This document shows, piece by piece, positions 18,757 through 28,296 of a DNA stretch of 57,327 bases. How positions within the stretch are numbered: position 1 is the stretch's first letter; each line of letters starts with the position of its first letter. The DNA is from Novipirellula artificiosorum. GTDB lineage: Bacteria > Planctomycetota > Planctomycetia > Pirellulales > Pirellulaceae. The notes under the pieces are model-generated. The model saw nothing but the letters and a program-made list of their open reading frames with translations. It searched no databases and was not told the origin of the DNA. Location: contig NZ_SJPV01000023.1 in the NCBI RefSeq assembly GCF_007860135.1, positions 1-57,327 of the forward strand. The letters run 5' to 3'. Position numbers and translations under genes: made by a program.

Positions 18757-19839
18757 ATGAAAAAATCAAGCAGAAAAAGACGCCGCCGGATGACGCCCGT
18801 CGGCCCTTCGGCACATGCCCGTTCAAGTCAGGCGATGTCGGGCGCAGTTCAGGCGCCGCACCCGGCCAGCGGCGGAAAACCGTCGGTTGCAGCGGATCCC
18901 AGGCTGGGCAAGCCGATTGCGGACGACTACTTGATGCAGCCTCCCTCAAGACGTGTTTGGTTAACGTCGATCCTGCCTGCCGCCGCCGTATTTTTTATCG
19001 CAATGTTGTACGCCTACCTGCCAACGCTTCGTTGGATGGAAGATTCGTGGCGAAACGAACCTGATTACTCTCATGGCTATCTGGTGCTTCCTCTAGCTCT
19101 GTTTTTGTTATGGAGTCGTCGTGATTCGGTTCCTCCGATGCGATCGGTTATCAGTTTGGGTGGCCTACTGCTGATAGCAGCCGGGATTGGTATGCGTTGG
19201 CTGGGACGACTGGTCTATGCCGATTTCCTCGACGGTTGGTCGATTTTGTTGATGGTGGCCGGTGCGATTTGGTTCCTGCTCGGATGGCGGATGCTCCGCT
19301 GGAGTTTGCCGGCCGTGTTGTTTTTGTTTTTCATGATTCCGCTGCCCTTTCAAGCCGAAAGCTTGCTGAGTTGGAAATTGCAGGGCGTCGCGACTCATGT
19401 AAGCACGGCGATGCTGCGTGTGTTGGGCCAGCCCGCGGTCTCCGAAGCGCACATCGTTTGGGTCAACGACGAGCGGCTCATGATTGAGGAAGCATGTTCG
19501 GGTTTGAGGATCTTTATCGGTGTCGCCGCACTCGCATTTTTTTGGGCGTCGATGGCAAGCCGCACCTGGTTGGACCGTCTGATTATCCTGGCCGCAACCG
19601 TCCCGTTGGCCATTTTCGTCAACGCACTGCGCATTGCTTCGATTGGTGTGTTGTATCAGTTTTTCAGTGATCCACAAATTCGCCACACCATTCATGATGT
19701 TTCTGGGTACATCATGATTCCTGTCGCGTTTAGTTTATTGTGGCTCCTAAAAACTTACTGGGAACACCTTTACCGTCCGATCGAGCAGCTGACGGCAAAG
19801 GATTTCTTGAGTTCCGCTGGGCTGCAAGGCTCCTCGTAG
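18757..19839 (+). CDS. xrt: Exosortase (archaeosortase/exosortase family)
   Basis: 360 residues. A basic cytoplasmic tail of about 65 residues is followed by around eight membrane helices. The three family catalytic residues are visible: Cys247 in EEACSGLRIFIG, Arg292 in VNALRIASIG and His313 in HDVSGYIMIP. The early motif NEPDYSHGYLVLPLALFLLW is also typical. Exosortases are membrane transpeptidase-like enzymes that process proteins with a C-terminal PEP-CTERM-like sorting tail and are commonly encoded within exopolysaccharide loci. The subtype is probably one restricted to Planctomycetes (XrtU-like), but I cannot confirm this. An EpsI-like partner is at 27498. No substrate protein is visible in the window. 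Confidence 0.93.
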   Translation: MKKSSRKRRRRMTPVGPSAHARSSQAMSGAVQAPHPASGGKPSVAADPRLGKPIADDYLMQPPSRRVWLTSILPAAAVFFIAMLYAYLPTLRWMEDSWRNEPDYSHGYLVLPLALFLLWSRRDSVPPMRSVISLGGLLLIAAGIGMRWLGRLVYADFLDGWSILLMVAGAIWFLLGWRMLRWSLPAVLFLFFMIPLPFQAESLLSWKLQGVATHVSTAMLRVLGQPAVSEAHIVWVNDERLMIEEACSGLRIFIGVAALAFFWASMASRTWLDRLIILAATVPLAIFVNALRIASIGVLYQFFSDPQIRHTIHDVSGYIMIPVAFSLLWLLKTYWEHLYRPIEQLTAKDFLSSAGLQGSS

Positions 19840-19985
19840 CGTGTGAACACTCTACCCGTTGTATGACGCTGCGGGTTTGAAACCCTGTTGACGCTTCCTC
19901 ATTCAGGTCGGCCGAATGAAATCAGCCACTTGATAAGATCCAGTTTTAGTGCCGGCGCAATCATTTTTACAAATTTGCAACCACG

Positions 19986-22244
19986 ATGAACGATCATAAA
20001 GCAACCAGTGGACATGCGGGGCGAATCGCTCCTCCACCCCTTCCCACGGCGGTGCCCAGCAAGTCGATCGCGGCGACGAGTTCCGCCGGACAATTTGATC
20101 CGTGGTTAATTTGGCACACCTTTCGCCGATGTTGGCCGTGGGCGCTACCTATCGGAATCATCTTGGCGGGCGCTGCCGCGCTGGCTGTCCAACGAACGTT
20201 TGTTCCCGAATACCGCGCCCAACATCTGCTCGAAGCCAATGAAGACTACGTGGTATTTCAAGGCGTCATGCCGATGGTGAAAGATCTTGCAAGGACGGAA
20301 ACGTCTCTGTTTTTCAATCCCATCGTACTCGATCCGGTACTGGCCGATCCTGAGAATCGCATGGCACCCAGTCTTTCGGATCCCGAATCGGCAGAGCAGT
20401 CCTTGCAGCGAAATTTAAGCGTCGCCAGCGGCGGGACTTCCACACGCTTGGTCGTCAGCTACAAGGATACCGACCCCGAGGCGGCGGCGCTCGTCTGTAA
20501 CGCGGTCGTGGAGTCCTATTTGCGGCAGCGTGATTCGTTTGACAGCACCCGTGTCAGTAACCTGGAACGCTGGCTCGAGCCAGAAATCCAGCGTTGGGAA
20601 CGTGAGGTCAGCGACCGGCAGCGAGTGGTCCAGAGTCTGAGTGAGCAAACGTTGGGCTATTCGCCTGGCGAACGGGTTTCGACGCTGGAAGATTCGAGCA
20701 GTTTCTCCTTGATGACACGACTGCGGCAACAAATCGCCGAACTAAATGTTGAGATTTCGGTCCTCGATGCTCAGCAGGCGATGAAGGACAGTGGGGTTTT
20801 GGTCTCAGGCGATCCAATGTCGGACTCGTTGGTCATACCGGAACCAAGTGAAGGCGAGATCGCAAGCTGGGTGAATGCAGACACAGACGTTGTTGAAGCC
20901 AAAAGCATGATTCAGCGCTACAAGTCGATTGCGATGAACATGGAAGATAGCGATTTAGTTCGAATCCAAGGGGAATACTATCGCGAAACATTGGATAAAG
21001 TAAAAAAATGGGAACAGACGCTCGAGGAATCGCGGCAAGCCGCTCGTGTCGTCGCCCTAGAAAAGCTAAATGAACTGGCCAAGGATCAATTGGAAAGAAG
21101 CCGTATCGAGGCGAAGTTGCAGCAGCAGCTCGGTGCACAAGATCGCGTTGCGAGCAAACAGCAAACACGTCAACAGCTCCAAATGAAGTTGGATGTTCTG
21201 AACAAGCAATACGAAGAAGAACGGATCCGCATGGAACAGTTTGGCGGTGCGACTGCCGAATTGCAATTTGCTCAAGAAGAGTTAGCGGTCGCCAATGATG
21301 TGCTGAAAAAGCTTCGCGATCGAGTGGCTGCGATTCGGACCGAGCGAAGGCAAGATGGGGCGGTCCGTACTCTCGCCGCCGCAACGCCGCCACGAACTCC
21401 CATTGAATCGTTGCCGGTGAAGCAGATGGCGGTTTTCGGCGGTGGCGCCCTGATGATCCCATTCCTGTTAGGCCTGTTGTGGGAATTGAGAGTTCGGCGT
21501 GTAACCGACAGTTCAATGTGTACGTCGCTTGCTGTCGTTGGCGAGGTTTCCCGATTACCGTCGGGGCCTCAGTCGTCGCGAAGTCGACGCGTGTTCGAGG
21601 AGAGTATCGATTCGCTTCGATCCAATTTGTTTTTATCGACCGAATGGAAAGACACGCGGACGATCGCGGTCGTCAGCAGTGTGTCGGGGGAAGGGAAGAG
21701 CAGTGTGGCGTCACAGTTGGCTCTATCGATTGCCAAAGCAACCGGCAATACGGTGTTGTTAGTGGACGCCGACTTGCGTTGCCCTGACCAGCATCGATTG
21801 TTCGGCTTGGAAATGGGCCCTGGTTTGTCCGCCGTTCTTTCGGGCAAGGCAAAGTTATCGGATGCCACTGACAAATCCCTCGGAGACCTCGTGCATCTGT
21901 TGCCTGCTGGGCCGCTAAGTTCCAGCCCACACCGATTGATCAATCCCGACACGATGCGTGCCTTCATCAGTCAAGCATTGAAGCAGTACAAATTTGTCGT
22001 CGTCGATACCGCACCGGTCCTTTCGGCAGGCGAGTCCTTAGCGGTTGCTGCGTCCGTCGATTCGACCTTGTTATGTGTCATGCGTGACCTCAGCCGAGTT
22101 GAAACCGTTCAACTGACCACACGGCGGTTGCAGGCGGCGGGAGCCACGTTGACAGGGACCGTTTTTAGTGGTGTTACCGCACGGCAATATGCCTACCGTT
22201 ACGGCGACTATCACTATGCCGTAAGCAGCAGCGAGGCTCATTGA
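19986..22244 (+). CDS. Polysaccharide co-polymerase / tyrosine autokinase (Wzc type)
   Basis: 752 residues. An N-terminal membrane helix (WALPIGIILAGAAALAVQR) and Wzz-like domain are followed by a long periplasmic coiled coil (about residues 180-460, e.g. QQLGAQDRVASKQQTRQQLQ), a second helix (MAVFGGGALMIPFLLGLLW) and a cytoplasmic BY-kinase. Kinase motifs: Walker A SGEGKSS (Lys571), Walker A' VLLVDADLR, Walker B FVVVDTAP. The C terminus has a tyrosine cluster (Tyr735, 737, 739, 742, 744), the usual autophosphorylation tail. It controls chain length and export together with the Wza-type protein. A palindrome GGGTTTGAAACCC lies upstream at 19873-19885. Confidence 0.93.
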   Translation: MNDHKATSGHAGRIAPPPLPTAVPSKSIAATSSAGQFDPWLIWHTFRRCWPWALPIGIILAGAAALAVQRTFVPEYRAQHLLEANEDYVVFQGVMPMVKDLARTETSLFFNPIVLDPVLADPENRMAPSLSDPESAEQSLQRNLSVASGGTSTRLVVSYKDTDPEAAALVCNAVVESYLRQRDSFDSTRVSNLERWLEPEIQRWEREVSDRQRVVQSLSEQTLGYSPGERVSTLEDSSSFSLMTRLRQQIAELNVEISVLDAQQAMKDSGVLVSGDPMSDSLVIPEPSEGEIASWVNADTDVVEAKSMIQRYKSIAMNMEDSDLVRIQGEYYRETLDKVKKWEQTLEESRQAARVVALEKLNELAKDQLERSRIEAKLQQQLGAQDRVASKQQTRQQLQMKLDVLNKQYEEERIRMEQFGGATAELQFAQEELAVANDVLKKLRDRVAAIRTERRQDGAVRTLAAATPPRTPIESLPVKQMAVFGGGALMIPFLLGLLWELRVRRVTDSSMCTSLAVVGEVSRLPSGPQSSRSRRVFEESIDSLRSNLFLSTEWKDTRTIAVVSSVSGEGKSSVASQLALSIAKATGNTVLLVDADLRCPDQHRLFGLEMGPGLSAVLSGKAKLSDATDKSLGDLVHLLPAGPLSSSPHRLINPDTMRAFISQALKQYKFVVVDTAPVLSAGESLAVAASVDSTLLCVMRDLSRVETVQLTTRRLQAAGATLTGTVFSGVTARQYAYRYGDYHYAVSSSEAH

Positions 22245-22304
22245 TGCCTTTGCTAGATAAAGTATTTCGTGTTTTAACTCAAAATCCCCTCCAATAAGCC
22301 TCAT

Positions 22305-25300
22305 ATGATGGACAGGGCTTCCGCTCCGACTTCGCAACGGCAACTCGATCTTCCATCGTCCGATACGACATCGACCGTTTTGCCTACTTCTGAAGCTATA
22401 AAATACGTGGAAAAGATTCAACAGCGACGGTTCCATTGGTGTTGGAATCGACGTTTGCTGTTCATCAGCGCGGTGATCATCGTGATCACGGTCGCGGGTT
22501 CGGTGGCGTCGTATCTCTATCATTCTAGTCAAACCGCAGAAACCTATCGAGCCCGAGCGGCAGTAGCCGCCGCAGACAACGATTATGCGCTTCAAGCAAA
22601 ATGGCTTCAGCGTTATTCGCTGGTTCGGCCCGATGATGAACAAGCAATCTTTGAGATGGCTTTGGCGGCGGATCATGCCGCCGATGCAGCTCCGATCGAC
22701 CAGCGCTATCAGACAACCGAGCAAGCCCGGAAGCTGCTGAGTTCATCCATCGCGTTGCTGAAGCGTGACGATGCGGAAAAGCAAAACGACCTACGTCGGC
22801 GTTTGATCAAGCGATTGCTCTCCCTGGGCAACGCTTGGCTAGCCGAAGCGGAACGCCAAGTGATCCAGCTTGGTGCCGATGCCAATGACGCGGATGCCAA
22901 CAAGTGGATGGCCACCGCTCGAATCGGTCAATGGACCAGTGCAGATGAAAACTTGCGATCGCCCGGGAAATTCGATTCCGGCGAGGACTATTGGAATTGG
23001 CTCGCCTACCAAAAACCAGGCGAAGCCCTGATCATCGCGGCAAACCAAAACCCTGCGGATGTCGAGTTGATCGCGAGTTTGGTCGAAGCGACCGAGATGT
23101 CGCTGGATGCTTTTGAACTCAAAGGCCAATCGCAACAAGAACGTCGGCGATCGGTTGAGCGGCGAATAGAGCCGTTCGTGGCTCGGCTTGCCGACAACAC
23201 CGACAGTCGATCTCAATGGGTCCGATATCGCTTCCTCGCGGGCTGTGGTGAACCCGAAAAAGCAAAATCGATCCTTTACCAAACGGCGGATGAGGCAGCG
23301 GCACGATTAGCGAGAGGCAGCGTCTCGATAGACCAGACGGATCAGCAGCAAGAGATTGAATATTGGGATTTTGTGCTGTTGTCCGAAGCCGCTCGATTGG
23401 CCACGGCGTCCGACCCCGAATTGGCTCGCGATTACTATGACCAATTGACCGCATCGGAGGTGCCTTCGTCTCCTCGTTTGCTTCGTGAAAACGTTTTCTT
23501 GCTGTCCGGGCAATTGGCTCTGAGGGACGGTAATCGCGAAGCAGCCTTGGAAACGTGGTTGCGAGGCGTCAAAGAGGTGAATTCAAGCAGCCTTTCGCTG
23601 TTGGGCATGATCGCCCAGCAACGCGGCTACGATGCGATGCGGGCAGGTGCCGCGAATCAGTCGGCCGACTCGCCTTTCGATGCAAATGCCAATGCGATTC
23701 CAGCCCCCCCCCAAACGATTCGCGAAGCACGCGCTGCATTGAAACAATTCAGCGGAGCGATTGAATCAGTCTCGAAATCGTTGCTAAATGCGTCCGAGTA
23801 CCAACTGACTCGCCAAGCGCGCTTGACGCTGGGTCGCGAACTCGAAACGGCTCGTTGGCGAAAACTGGTCCTCGAAGGCTCGTTGGACCTTCTGGAAAAC
23901 AAAACGGCTGATGCCATCGTGAATTTCGGCGATGCATTGACGGCCCCTGCCGAGGTGCAAGTTCAGGAACGTTTGTTGGTCGCGCAGCAATTGGCAGCAC
24001 TTTACCAAAACCAGGGTTATTGGGATCAAGCGGCGATCGTTTTGGAAAGTGCAACTCAGTGGGCCCCTGAGAACATCCCGTTAAGAGCCCAAGCAGCCGA
24101 AGCGTGGACGCGAGCAGGTAACAAAGCCCAGGCATTATCGCATTGGCGGGTGGCGGGCAATTCCGATTCGCTTCCACTTCAAGTTGCCGCGATCACCGCG
24201 CAACTGAACCAACAATTGCAGTTGCCAGCTTCACAAAGGGATCTCAGCGGGATTCGCGCTTTGATTCGTCGTGCCCGAAAACAGTACGATGACGGCGTCG
24301 AGAATGAGGAAAGTGCACAGGCAACCTCGTGGTCCCCAGTGAATCCCCAGCAACGAGCGGAGGTTGCGGCGTTGCATCAGTTGAAAATGGTCGAGATTTT
24401 GCTCCCGCCCCCTGGCGTCGAGACTCAAGATCATTTGCGTTCCGATCCGATGGCGAACGCCACGGTCGAATTGGCCGAGCAATACCCCGATGATCCTGCA
24501 ATCCAAGCCTTTGCCGCGGAGCGTTTGGCGGGCTGTGGCCGGAAAGATGCATCCGACGCGGCGCTTCTGCGACTCGAATCGTCCGTTGGAAAAGACAGTC
24601 TAGCGTTCGCCAGAGTTCAGGCTCGAGCACAAGCCGGCGCCGGTCAGCCGGCTGAGGCAGCGCGGCGGTTGCTGCAGCACGCCGAATCGCTCGAAACTGC
24701 ACGCCAAACGGAGAGGGCGGAATGTCTGACGTTTGCATCCTCGCTGGCGTTACAAGGAAATGATGCCGAGCTGGCCTATCAGATGCTGCTGAAGATCCCT
24801 GATGCTCAGCGTTCCGTTAGCACGCTTGTTTCGCTTGCACAGCTGGCGTTGGGTTTGACCGCCGATTCGCCCTCTCTACAGCAAGACGGACAATCACTCA
24901 CAAACAACGAATTGTCTCGGCAGTGGCAGGTCGAGCTGCGTGCCAAGGAAGGTGAATCAGGGACAAGTTGGCGTTCACTGGCCATCACCGCGTTGATTGA
25001 TGAAATGCGTCGTAGCCGAAGCAAGATAGAACGAAGCGATCCACGGCTTCGCCAAGCCAGAACCTTGTTAGCGGAACTGTTGGCCTTGAGGCCTAAATGG
25101 GGTGAAGCCATCGCCCTGGATGGTTGGTTGTTGGCGATCGAAGGCAAACCGCAGCAGGCCGTGGATCAGCTTCGCCGCGGGATTGAGGCGGGGGACCGCC
25201 GCATGCAGACTCGACTGCGGTTGTGGGAACAATTGGTTCTACTTGGACGAGAAAACGAAGTCGAAAACGAAATCGAGATAGCCGCGTCGGCGACGGGAAA

Positions 25301-27245
25301 ACCGTTGGACCAATACGGCACCGCCCGAATTCGATTGGCGCAACGTCAAGGTGAATTCGACCGCAGTGTCGAAGTGGCTCGGCAAGCTGTCAAGGAACGT
25401 CCCAGTGATTACGTCAGCCAGCTTGTGTTGGCTCGCGCCGCGGTGGTCGCGGCGGCTCAGTCCGCGCTGCCCGAATCACGCCGCGAACTGCTCGACGAAG
25501 CGAAAACGGCGATCGAAAAAGCAATGGGGATCGAGGGTGCCGATGCTGCGTCGATTGCATCGGCGAAGCTCGCGGTCGCCTTGGTAACCAAGGACGAGCA
25601 AGTCATCCGCGGTGAAATTGAGAAGATTCGCAGCAGCGACTTGGCCGAATTCGATTCGCTGCGGTTGATGAGTCAAGCCTATGTTGCGATCGGCGATTTC
25701 GAGGCGGCATTGCCGTTGGCGAAACGCGCCGACGAGATTCAGCCCTCCCGACAAACTCAATTGGTTCTGGCGGCGTTGTACAAACAATTGAAACGTAGCG
25801 ACGATGAAGTTGCGGCGCTTCGGCTGGCTCAGAAGCGAGATCCCGACAACCCGCAGCTGCGAAATCAGTTGGCTCAAGCATTGGCCGCTCGCGATGGCAA
25901 GAACACCGATTGGTCGGAATTACGAGAGCTGCTTCAGGGAGCGGATCGAACCACGCTATCCAATCGTTTTTACTATGCGATTCTGCTCAGTGCCCATGGC
26001 GAAAAGACAGAACAAGACGAAGCGATCGAGATCCTGCGGGAATTGGTTCAAGAAAAAAATTCGCTTAGCGAAGATGCAACTCGCGTCCTTGCCGCGGCAC
26101 TCCGTCGACAGATCGAAGACAGCAAAACGTCAAATCAACAATCGGCTCAGGCCGCGACCCCGCAGCGAACTCGCGAATTGACTCGGCTCGACAGCGAAGT
26201 ACGGGCACTCTTCGATTCGCTGCTGCAAAAGAGCCCTCCCCAGTTGGTCGACGTCTACCGCTACGCTGATTTTCTGCTGGTTCTAGGGGTTGAGAAGGAC
26301 TTGCCTAAAATCAAGCAATTGCTTCAGAGCCTGCGTGATCTGCAGCCTGGATCGCTGGCGACGATGGAAATCGGGGTTCGGTACGCCGATCGTTTGGGCG
26401 AACGAGACACTGCACCCGAGTTGGTCGAGCAGTGGGTCGAGGATGCGGTCGCCGATGGCACGGCCACGGCTAACCAAGCGCCACTGGTCGCAGCCAGTTC
26501 ACTGATCCAATTGGGGTTCAACGACGAAGCACTGCAGTGGCTTAAGAAAGCTTATGAATTAAATCCGGACGCTTTGGCAACGTATGTTGTCACTCTGGGA
26601 AAAGCCGGACGGGTGGAAGAGGCGTTGGCCGTTTGCTGTGACCACCACACCAAGCACGAAGATGAAACGTCCGCGATCCTGTTAGCGGAATTGCTGGCCA
26701 CGAAAACCCCTTCGGAAATGAATCCACAGCACCTGGAATTGGTGGATCAAGCAGTCCAAAGATTTGACCGTAGTGCGGCGCTACTGGAGAGCGTTGCGAC
26801 GCTGCGGATGCAACAACAAGACTTTCCCGCCGCGATTGAGCTTTACCAAAAAACCGAACTGCTCGATCCATTGCGAGTTCGAACGCTCAATAATCTGGCC
26901 ATGGTTCTTTCGCAAGTCCCCGGCCGCGCAGCCGAAGGGATCGAACCGATCCAGCGAGCGATCAACCTTGCCGGCGAGGTGCCCGAATTGCTCGATACCA
27001 AAGGTGTCGTGCTGATGAAAGCCGGTCAGCTCAAAGAAGCCGAGCGTGCGTTTCGCAATGCGATGCAAGATTCCGAGGAACCTCGCTATCGATTCCATTT
27101 GGTGATGGTGCTATTGGCACAAGGGAATCAAGACACAGCCATTCAGCAGTGGAATCAAATCGACTTAGAGAAACTAAACCCCAGCGGACTGACCGCCGAG
27201 GAACGAGAAACCCTCGCAGAGATGAAGAAATCATTTGGCACGTAG
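22305..27245 (+). CDS. Giant membrane-anchored TPR-repeat protein
   Basis: 1646 residues. A short cytoplasmic N terminus is followed by one membrane helix (about residues 51-73) and then an almost wholly alpha-helical body with many TPR-like repeats, e.g. QWAPENIPLRAQAAEAWTRA, EALQWLKKAYELNPDALATY, AAIELYQKTELLDPLRVRTL and QLKEAERAFRNAMQDSEEPR. Large TPR proteins are regular members of exosortase/exopolysaccharide loci (the PrsT-like role), probably scaffolding the envelope synthase. ATG codons at 22305 and 22308 are both possible starts. A run of nine C residues at 23704-23712 lies in frame (AIPAPPQT). Its length is well above the ~900 residues usual for PrsT-like proteins. Confidence 0.88.
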   Translation: MMDRASAPTSQRQLDLPSSDTTSTVLPTSEAIKYVEKIQQRRFHWCWNRRLLFISAVIIVITVAGSVASYLYHSSQTAETYRARAAVAAADNDYALQAKWLQRYSLVRPDDEQAIFEMALAADHAADAAPIDQRYQTTEQARKLLSSSIALLKRDDAEKQNDLRRRLIKRLLSLGNAWLAEAERQVIQLGADANDADANKWMATARIGQWTSADENLRSPGKFDSGEDYWNWLAYQKPGEALIIAANQNPADVELIASLVEATEMSLDAFELKGQSQQERRRSVERRIEPFVARLADNTDSRSQWVRYRFLAGCGEPEKAKSILYQTADEAAARLARGSVSIDQTDQQQEIEYWDFVLLSEAARLATASDPELARDYYDQLTASEVPSSPRLLRENVFLLSGQLALRDGNREAALETWLRGVKEVNSSSLSLLGMIAQQRGYDAMRAGAANQSADSPFDANANAIPAPPQTIREARAALKQFSGAIESVSKSLLNASEYQLTRQARLTLGRELETARWRKLVLEGSLDLLENKTADAIVNFGDALTAPAEVQVQERLLVAQQLAALYQNQGYWDQAAIVLESATQWAPENIPLRAQAAEAWTRAGNKAQALSHWRVAGNSDSLPLQVAAITAQLNQQLQLPASQRDLSGIRALIRRARKQYDDGVENEESAQATSWSPVNPQQRAEVAALHQLKMVEILLPPPGVETQDHLRSDPMANATVELAEQYPDDPAIQAFAAERLAGCGRKDASDAALLRLESSVGKDSLAFARVQARAQAGAGQPAEAARRLLQHAESLETARQTERAECLTFASSLALQGNDAELAYQMLLKIPDAQRSVSTLVSLAQLALGLTADSPSLQQDGQSLTNNELSRQWQVELRAKEGESGTSWRSLAITALIDEMRRSRSKIERSDPRLRQARTLLAELLALRPKWGEAIALDGWLLAIEGKPQQAVDQLRRGIEAGDRRMQTRLRLWEQLVLLGRENEVENEIEIAASATGKPLDQYGTARIRLAQRQGEFDRSVEVARQAVKERPSDYVSQLVLARAAVVAAAQSALPESRRELLDEAKTAIEKAMGIEGADAASIASAKLAVALVTKDEQVIRGEIEKIRSSDLAEFDSLRLMSQAYVAIGDFEAALPLAKRADEIQPSRQTQLVLAALYKQLKRSDDEVAALRLAQKRDPDNPQLRNQLAQALAARDGKNTDWSELRELLQGADRTTLSNRFYYAILLSAHGEKTEQDEAIEILRELVQEKNSLSEDATRVLAAALRRQIEDSKTSNQQSAQAATPQRTRELTRLDSEVRALFDSLLQKSPPQLVDVYRYADFLLVLGVEKDLPKIKQLLQSLRDLQPGSLATMEIGVRYADRLGERDTAPELVEQWVEDAVADGTATANQAPLVAASSLIQLGFNDEALQWLKKAYELNPDALATYVVTLGKAGRVEEALAVCCDHHTKHEDETSAILLAELLATKTPSEMNPQHLELVDQAVQRFDRSAALLESVATLRMQQQDFPAAIELYQKTELLDPLRVRTLNNLAMVLSQVPGRAAEGIEPIQRAINLAGEVPELLDTKGVVLMKAGQLKEAERAFRNAMQDSEEPRYRFHLVMVLLAQGNQDTAIQQWNQIDLEKLNPSGLTAEERETLAEMKKSFGT

Positions 27246-27248
27246 CCC

Positions 27249-27428
27249 GTAGGCTGGAACAAACCGACGCCCCAAACAACCGATCACGAAACCATTTTCT
27301 TACTTCCCAAAACAACCAACAACCGGAAACCCAACGAAGCGTCGGCGCCGTTCCGGCTTAAAGAGCCAAGCCGACTCCAACTCATTTATGCCGGGACATC
27401 ACCGCTAACGCGGCTTGTCCCAGCCTAC
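27249..27428. repeat. REP-like inverted pair (GTAGGCTGG family)
   Basis: The left element is GTAG then GCTGGAAC...GTTCCGGC. The right element, on the opposite strand, is GTAG then GCTGGGAC...GTCCCGGC. The A-T versus G-C exchange keeps the stems paired. The first head lies three bases past the stop of the TPR gene. Members of this family recur through 30-33 kb. Confidence 0.7.
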
Positions 27429-27497
27429 AACTACAATAATCACCAAACTGTCCGCCCCGTTTCTCGCGACCACGAACAAACCTTTCGAGATAAATCG

Positions 27498-28187
27498 TTG
27501 AACCAAACTGAATCACAATCGAAACAGGCTGGGGAACCCGCATCCAATACTGGGTCGCCACGCAATCGACGGTTGCCACTGGTGATCGTGATCGTTGCCG
27601 TCCTGGCTTCCGCAATCATGCATGGGTTGCTCGATGGGCGATGGTCGGTCGCGACTGATTTGATTCAACAAGGAAAACGACTCGAACAATTGCCCCAGCG
27701 TTGTGGCAATTGGATCCTGCTAACCGAAAGTGAATTGGACGAAAGCGCCGCCAGATTACTGCGGTGCTACGGGTCGGCGGTTCGTGTCTACCAAAACGAA
27801 ATCACTCAAGCAACCGTCACCGTGGCAGTGCTGTTCGGGCCACGGGGTCCAATTGCCGTTCATACGCCTGAGATTTGCTACAGCTCCATTGGGACCGAAC
27901 AACTTGGAGAACGAACCAAGGAAACGCTGAAAACAGCCAACGGCGATCAGAGCTTGTGGTCCGTTCAATTTGCTGACGAGTCTTCGACCGAGCCGACCCT
28001 CAGCGTCTGGTACGCATGGAGCGACGGTGGTCCTTGGGTCGCAACCGATAATCCTCGTTATTGGATGACCGAAAACCTGTACAAGATCCAAGTGGCCAGC
28101 CCGATCAATCCGGTGACTGACGACCAGTGTGAGGATTTCTTGAAACAACTCTTGCCCCAGCTCGACCCACTGCTGGGCCATACATAA
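27498..28187 (+). CDS. epsI: EpsI-like exosortase-associated protein
   Basis: 229 residues starting at TTG (27498), with GAG about 8 bases upstream; no ATG precedes the membrane helix in this frame. One helix (RRLPLVIVIVAVLASAIMHGLL) anchors a periplasmic domain with LEQLPQRCGNWILLTESELDESAARLLRCYGSAVRVYQN and VAVLFGPRGPIAVHTPEICYSSIG. This layout (IPxxxGxW-like start, then a conserved H-x-P-E-x-C-Y segment) matches the EpsI family found with exosortases. Its biochemical role is unknown; it accompanies exosortase in exopolysaccharide loci. The C-terminal half (WYAWSDGGPWVATDNPRYW) is likewise typical. Confidence 0.82.
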   Translation: MNQTESQSKQAGEPASNTGSPRNRRLPLVIVIVAVLASAIMHGLLDGRWSVATDLIQQGKRLEQLPQRCGNWILLTESELDESAARLLRCYGSAVRVYQNEITQATVTVAVLFGPRGPIAVHTPEICYSSIGTEQLGERTKETLKTANGDQSLWSVQFADESSTEPTLSVWYAWSDGGPWVATDNPRYWMTENLYKIQVASPINPVTDDQCEDFLKQLLPQLDPLLGHT

Positions 28188-28296
28188 ACCGCTCAATATG
28201 ACTAGCCCTTTTTATCTGAACAGTTATACTTGTCTTTCGGAACCATTGGGGTTTCGGAACAAATGGATTTTGAATTGACATCGACGAGACACCTTC

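Noticed and set aside
19873..19885. GGGTTTGAAACCC palindrome as a transcription terminator after the exosortase gene
   Set aside because: Stem of six pairs with one-base loop and no following T-run; not a credible intrinsic terminator.
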